A stretch of DNA of 64,000 nt. It comes from Chondrilla cf. caribensis. Its lineage: Eukaryota; Porifera; Demospongiae; Chondrillida; Chondrillidae. A program made the translations under genes and the position numbers. The notes below the pieces were generated by a model that saw only the letters and a program-made list of their open reading frames with translations, was not told the DNA's origin and ran no database searches. The stretch covers positions 4,773,580 to 4,837,579 of the forward strand of contig OZ026562.1 in the NCBI GenBank assembly GCA_964020155.1, read 5' to 3'. Below are positions 58,980-64,000 of this stretch, in pieces; positions within the stretch are counted from its first letter, which is position 1, and each line of letters begins with the position of its first letter.

Positions 58980-60751
58980 ATGCTTCAAAGGAGGCTCTTC
59001 CTCTGCCTTTTGGCGTGTTTCCTGCACTGTCCACTCTACTCACGATGTGAAGGTGAGGAAGAGGATTAGACGTCCTTCAACTGTCTTAGGGAGCGAACCA
59101 GAGCTGTTGAGGGGTAGTACAGTCATAAATGAGCAGTAATTCCCTCCCAATCACCTCGTGGTCCTTGCAAGATTTCCTCTCTTGTCGTTGTGGTCCTAAT
59201 TGTATTCACAATTGTTATCATAGTACCTGTCGGGAGACGGTCGGTGGTGCTCGGCTGGCTCTGCTTGGAGCCCGGTTGAGCGATAGTGAAACAGTTACGC
59301 TCGAACCCTAAGAGAAGGCTGGCTCAAGTGTTACCTTTGGTGTTGAGTAATGATAGGATAGTGACCTGTGAGCCTCTGGCGAAGGCCAGGGTTCAACCAC
59401 CATACGTCTCTACAGTCGTGTACGCTTGTTCTAGTATCGTTCCACGTGTGTTCCCGAGCGATGGGCTCCATTTAGCGACATTGCACGGGACCACGAAGCT
59501 TTACTGGACAGACCACAATACGTGTACCTTCCAATATAAAAATGAGATGTTTCACTGTGTGTGCGTGTGCGTGTGTGTGTGTGTCATGCTTACTGTTTAT
59601 CACTGCTTTATCCTACAAACTGCTAGATGTGGGATTCCCTTTGATGGATTATTCGGTCCTTCATCCGAGCACACTCAGTCAAGGCGATGTCGTGTTCAGT
59701 GAAACACTGAACTTCAATGGCTTCTGCAATGTGAACTTTGCTGTTGAACTGTCAGGTGAAGGTAGTGAAATCTTCCAAACGGAAAGAAATGGACTTGAAA
59801 TTATTGTGACTGTCGTGAACTCAAGTGCACTAGAAGAAACTGACTATCAGTTGAACATTACAGTGAATGGAACCTACACCGCGTGCTCTTACATGGGATC
59901 AACTTCCTCTATAGCGGCTACCTCAGCTACGAGTGATGCCATTGACCCCACTCTGTCTGTATCATCCTTCACAACACAAATTATGAGTTCACAGTCAGCC
60001 ACGAATGTTATGGAAAGTCAAACTGGTTCTTCTTCAGATTTGACCACCTCAACCACTCCGTCTCTCCAGACAACTCAAAGTGGTTCTTCTCCAGATTTGA
60101 CCACCTCAACCACTCCGTCTCTCCAGACAACTCCAACTGGTTCTTCTTCAGATTTGACCACCTCAACCACTCCGTCTCTCCAGACAACTCCAACTGGTTC
60201 TTCTTCAGATTTGACCACCTCAACCACTCCGTCTCTCCAGACAACTCCAACTGGTTCTTCTTCAGATTTGACCACCTCAACCACTCCGTCTCTCCAGGCA
60301 ACTCCAACTGGTTCTGTTATTGAAGTGACAATGACAGAAATGTCGTCATCTTCCTCCCCCAGCCCTGGACCCCCCACCATGTCGTTATCTTCTTCCCCCA
60401 GCCCCGCCCCCCCTACCATCTTCTCTAGTAGTGCTGGACTGGTGGTCCGTATTGTGCCACCCGTTACCATAGCGGCAGCAACCCCCACTACTTTGTTCCC
60501 AACGGAAGTGGCATCCTTCAACTGCAGCTACTGGAACTCCTCTGCGTTGGTTGACTTTGAGTGGTATGTGGATGACGTCCAGGACAATGAGACTGGACCG
60601 ACGTTCTCTTTTCAAGTGAAGCTCTCAAATAATGGTTCTCTGGTTCGGTGTCAAGTGGGCAATGACTCCTCCCCCAACATCTCTCTTCAAAGTGAGTTAC
60701 ACTGCGTGGGTGGGAGCATTCGTCAGTCCGGACATACCAACCCTTCACTTG

Positions 60752-60785
<34 letters not shown>

Positions 60786-61063
60786 CTTATAATGTTCACT
60801 GCATGTTTGTATATGGGTACTCAGTAGTACAGTGAGGCTGTTTGCATCACTTCCTGTCTGTGCCGCTCCCTTTGTGTGTTTGGAGATGAAACTCTCGGTA
60901 AGGAAGGTATTTTCCTTGAATTGTAATTACAGCAACACTTATTGTTTATTTCAGCAGCATTGAGAATTTGTGATTATTCAAAAGTTGTTCACAGTTTCAA
61001 ATTCCTACTCTTCATATTTTTGGGATTTATTCTTGCCAAGAATTTTCACACTGTAATTCATCG

Positions 61064-61149
<86 letters not shown>

Positions 61150-64000
61150 ATGTGTGTGTACTGACAATAATGTACATCACATGATACTGTGCTATGCATG
61201 TCCCAATTGTATGGGGGATTAGTTATCAATGACCTGTGTTGTTACAGTGACAAGCACCTCTGACCAGGGTCCCTCCTACCAACTACACCTAGCATATTTG
61301 CTAAATATAGTAACAAAAATGTATGACGGAATGTGAGTCAGGTGTACAGTGTGGCAGGTCACATGATGTACAGCAGGGTGTGGCAGGTCAGATGATGTAC
61401 AGCAGGGTGTGGCAGGCGTGGAACAATTCTTTACAGGTGCCGGCTTGTAAGCCAGAAAGGGCTGTACACAAAAGGATGTGGTAGGGGGTGGTGTAGCTAG
61501 TACACATCTGAGGGGGTGGTGTAGCTAGTACACATCTGAGGGGGTGGTGTAGCTAGTACACACTTGAGGGGGTGGTGTAGCTAGTACACATCTGAGGGGG
61601 TGGTGTAGCTAGTACACACCTGAGGGGGTGGTGTAGCTAGTACACATCTGAGGGGGTGGTGTAGCTAGTACACACCTGAGTTGTTTTGTACCAATGTTGA
61701 TTTGATTCTCATTTTTGCTGTTTTACAGTTACCAACCCTGTGGTTACCCTGTCCACCCAACCTGGTGCTAACAACAGTGTGTCTCTCCAAGGCATGACCT
61801 ACGATGCTGTGTTTGCTGCAAGTGGTGATGCAGTTGATGTGACGTGTAGTCTGGACAGTGGTCCTGTCTTTGACCTCTCGGTTGTCACAAACTCCACCAG
61901 GGTACAGGAGAATGGTAGTCTGCTTACTGGAGAAGAGTCCACTCTCTCATCCAACGGAACGGGTACGGTGAACGTTATTGAGTCCAGTTTGGTATTCTGT
62001 AGAGCTTTGGTGGATGGAGAAGTCTTTGAGTCTCGTGCTATCATCGTAGCAGGTGAGATGTGTGGGTGTGGTCTAGTGTGGGTGTGGTCTAGGTTCTGGA
62101 TGATGTCACATCTGTGGGGAGGACTTTTGGTGGAGGAACCTACTCATCACTGTCCCATGTTCCAACGGCTCACACTAGGTTCCCCTCAATGTTCCAACGG
62201 CTCACACTGGGTTCCCCTCAATGTTCCAACGGCTCACACTGGGTGCCCCTTGATGTTCCAACGGCTCACACTGGGTTGCCCCTCAATGTTCCAACGGCTC
62301 ACACTGGGTTGCCCCTCAATGTTCCAACAGCTCACACTGGGTTGCCCTCGATGTTCCAGCGGCTCACACTGGGTTCCCCTCAATGTTCCAGCGGCTCACA
62401 CTGGGTTCCCCTCGATGTTCCAACGGCTCACACTGGGTTGCCCCTCGATGTTCCAACGGCTCACACTGGGTTGCCCCTCGTCGTTCCAACGGCTCACACT
62501 GGGTTGCCCCTCTTCGTTCCAACGGCTCACACTGGGTTGCCCCTCGATGTTCCAACGGCTCACACTGGGTTGCCCCTCGATGTTCCAACAGCTCACACTG
62601 GGTTGCCCCTCGTCATTCCAACGGCTCACACTGGGTTGCCCCTCGATGTTCCAACAGCTCACACTGGGTGCCCCTCGTCGTTCCAACGGCTCACACTGGG
62701 TTGCCCCTCTTCGTTCCAACGGCTCACACTGGGTTGCCCCTCGATGTTCCAACGGCTCACACTGGGTTGCCCCTCGATGTTCCAACAGCTCACACTGGGT
62801 TGCCCCTCTTCGTTCCAACGGCTCACACTGGGTTGCCCCTCGTCGTTCCAACGGCTCACACTGGGTTCCCCTCGATGTTCCAACGGCTCACACTGGGTTC
62901 CCCTCATGGTTGGGTGATGCAGCTGGTATTATGATATTGTTACCATTGTTATGATTGTATTGATGTCCTTTATATGCGATACATTTACTAGATAATGTAT
63001 ATAATCCGTACAGTTGTCCCGTACAACCTCACCATTGAGGCCAGTCCTGGTGTTCAGGTGGAATATACTGCTGGACTCAATCTCACATGTAATGCAATGG
63101 GCGGTCCCACACTTAATTACAGCTGGGTTTTACCCAATGGAATGGAGGAGGACGGCAGTGTACTTGTTGTTAATATGGTGACAGAGATGGAAGATGGGGA
63201 GTACGTCTGTACAGTGACCTCCGAAGCTGGAAGCACTTCAGTGAGCATATCAGTACTAGGTGAGTTGTGTGTGTATTGTGTGTGTGCGGTGTGTGTGTGT
63301 GTGTGTGTGTGTGTTCTTGTTCATTCGGTGTACAACTTTCATTGTGTTTGTTCTCTCTGCCCACAGTTGGTCTAGCACTGATGGTGGAGCCAGTACCACA
63401 GTTAGTCGACAGTGGTGATATGGTCAACTTCACCTGTGAAGCCTCTGGCAGTGACCCCATCACTTACCAGTGGTTGAAGGATGGGACTGTCCTCACAGAG
63501 AGCGGTAGAGTGAGAGGAACCAACTCCACAACACTCACCATCAGCCCAGTGGAATCCCAGGACTTTGGAGACTACTCCTGTAATGTTAGCAACGCTGTGA
63601 ACAGTTTACTGTCAGGACCTGCTCTGCTGACAGGTATTTCATGAGTGGTGTCTTGTGGGTGGTGTTCATTGCTGTACAAAGATACATGTTTTGTTCTGTG
63701 AACGTTGGCCATTTCAACTGGCACTGCTCCACCCTCTCCCTCTGTATGCCAATGTACTGTTCAGTGTTGATTCACTTGGAGCACCACAGTCAGTCACATG
63801 AGGTGACTTCAATGTACGTAATTTTAACGTATTTTATTTCCTCTCTTTAGTGTCTCCTAGGAATCTGGTTACCGTGACACCAACCATGACTCTAACCAAC
63901 CAATCAGATGACGAGATGTTCACCTGTATGTCTGGAGGAGGACCGGAAAACATCTTTCAATGGTATCTTAACGGGGAGCTCCTCTCAAATGAGACATCAC
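58980..64000 (+). CDS. Ig-superfamily protein with Ser/Thr-rich stalk (5' part)
   Basis: Predicted cell-surface or secreted adhesion protein, cut off by the window end. Exons: 58980-59052, 59627-60691, 61729-62052, 63014-63259, 63367-63633, 63851-64000 (continues). Exon 1 gives a signal peptide (MLQRRLFLCLLACFLHCPLY) and joins exon 2 in phase 1. Exon 2 holds an N-terminal domain of about 85 residues that I do not recognise, a mucin-like stalk with five 19-residue Ser/Thr repeats, and a first Ig domain (FNCSYW ... VRCQVGN). The following exons each encode one Ig domain: DVTCSL...VFCRAL; LTCNAMG...GEYVCTV; FTCEASG...GDYSCNV; and FTCMSGG at the edge. All introns are phase 1. N-glycosylation sequons are abundant. 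A rival start at 59542 ([14 protein letters not shown]) lies in the first intron and is built from a GT repeat, so it was rejected. A membrane anchor, if any, is beyond the window. Confidence 0.85.
60022..60310 (+). repeat. Coding 57-bp Ser/Thr repeat, 5 units
   Basis: Five 19-residue units (GSSSDLTTSTTPSLQTTPT) in Ig-gene exon 2, nearly identical in DNA; they form a mucin-like stalk. Confidence 0.93.
61066..61148. repeat. (GT)n and (CGTG)n tract
   Basis: GT dinucleotides turning into GCGTGCGTG units in the Ig-gene intron 60692-61728; alternating purine-pyrimidine, Z-DNA-prone. Confidence 0.9.
61478..61680. repeat. 28-bp minisatellite GAGGGGGTGGTGTAGCTAGT
   Basis: About seven units (GAGGGGGTGGTGTAGCTAGT plus ACACATCT), ending 48 bp before the Ig-gene exon at 61729. 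Confidence 0.92.
62150..62915. repeat. 33-bp minisatellite, about 22 units
   Basis: Units TTCCAACGGCTCACACTGGG plus TTGCCCCTCGATG, filling the Ig-gene intron 62053-63013. The period is a multiple of three and stop-free in several frames. Confidence 0.93.

Noticed and set aside
59542..59626. Alternative signal peptide [14 protein letters not shown] for the Ig gene
   Set aside because: It is a GT microsatellite in the first intron. The exon at 58980-59052 gives a better signal peptide and joins 59627 in phase 1.

Overview
This is a stretch of animal nuclear genome. The genes have many introns with GT-AG splice sites, phase-1 domain exons are common, and the families are metazoan (Notch-type EGF arrays, laminin G, fibronectin III, Ig and LDL-receptor A domains). 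Introns are full of (CA)n/(GT)n microsatellites and 17-46 bp minisatellites. Intergenic gaps are often only 0.2-0.3 kb, and conserved proteins such as MSH5, MCTP and VPS55 are clear but diverged. I infer an early-branching invertebrate, perhaps a sponge. The species cannot be fixed from the sequence.

Layout, left to right. (1) 1-16832, + strand: the 3' part of MSH5, 20 exons, the 5' end lying outside the window. (2) 17053-22499, +: a secreted protein of about 1,054 aa with a Cys-rich N-terminal domain, six FN3 domains, a Thr/Pro mucin segment and a Cys-rich C-terminal domain. (3) 24066-29848, +: a second secreted protein of about 780 aa with an Ig-like domain and six FN3 domains, probably a distant tandem relative of (2). 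(4) 41393-31737, -: MCTP, about 931 aa, with three C2 domains and two C-terminal membrane segments. (5) 55023-42735, -: a secreted protein of about 3,388 aa with two LDL-receptor A domains, about 66 EGF repeats and four laminin G domains, similar in layout to eyes shut (EYS). (6) 55621-58701, +: a small VPS55/LEPROT-family endosomal membrane protein, divergent from (5) across about 0.3-0.6 kb. (7) 58980-64000, +: an Ig-superfamily cell-surface or secreted protein with a Ser/Thr-rich stalk, cut off by the window end.

Four of the seven genes (2, 3, 5, 7) encode extracellular modular proteins built from repeated domains. MSH5 (meiotic recombination), MCTP (calcium-linked membrane protein of ER and vesicles) and VPS55 (endosomal sorting) are housekeeping or conserved genes lying among them. 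No operon-like co-regulation is implied. Exon boundaries were placed by eye from splice signals, reading-frame continuity and family similarity. Except where stated, every exon keeps frame, and the summed coding lengths are multiples of three.

The most unusual feature is the repeat landscape. Several intronic minisatellites begin exactly at a splice site and carry a copy of it in every unit. At least three introns use a (GT)n microsatellite as their 5' splice site. A 35-bp unit has triplicated an MSH5 splice acceptor, and a 114-bp coding unit has recently expanded in two separate exons of gene (5). Small mobile-element candidates are also present: a 94-bp dispersed repeat in two inverted copies, two inverted-repeat elements and fragments with pogo-like ends.
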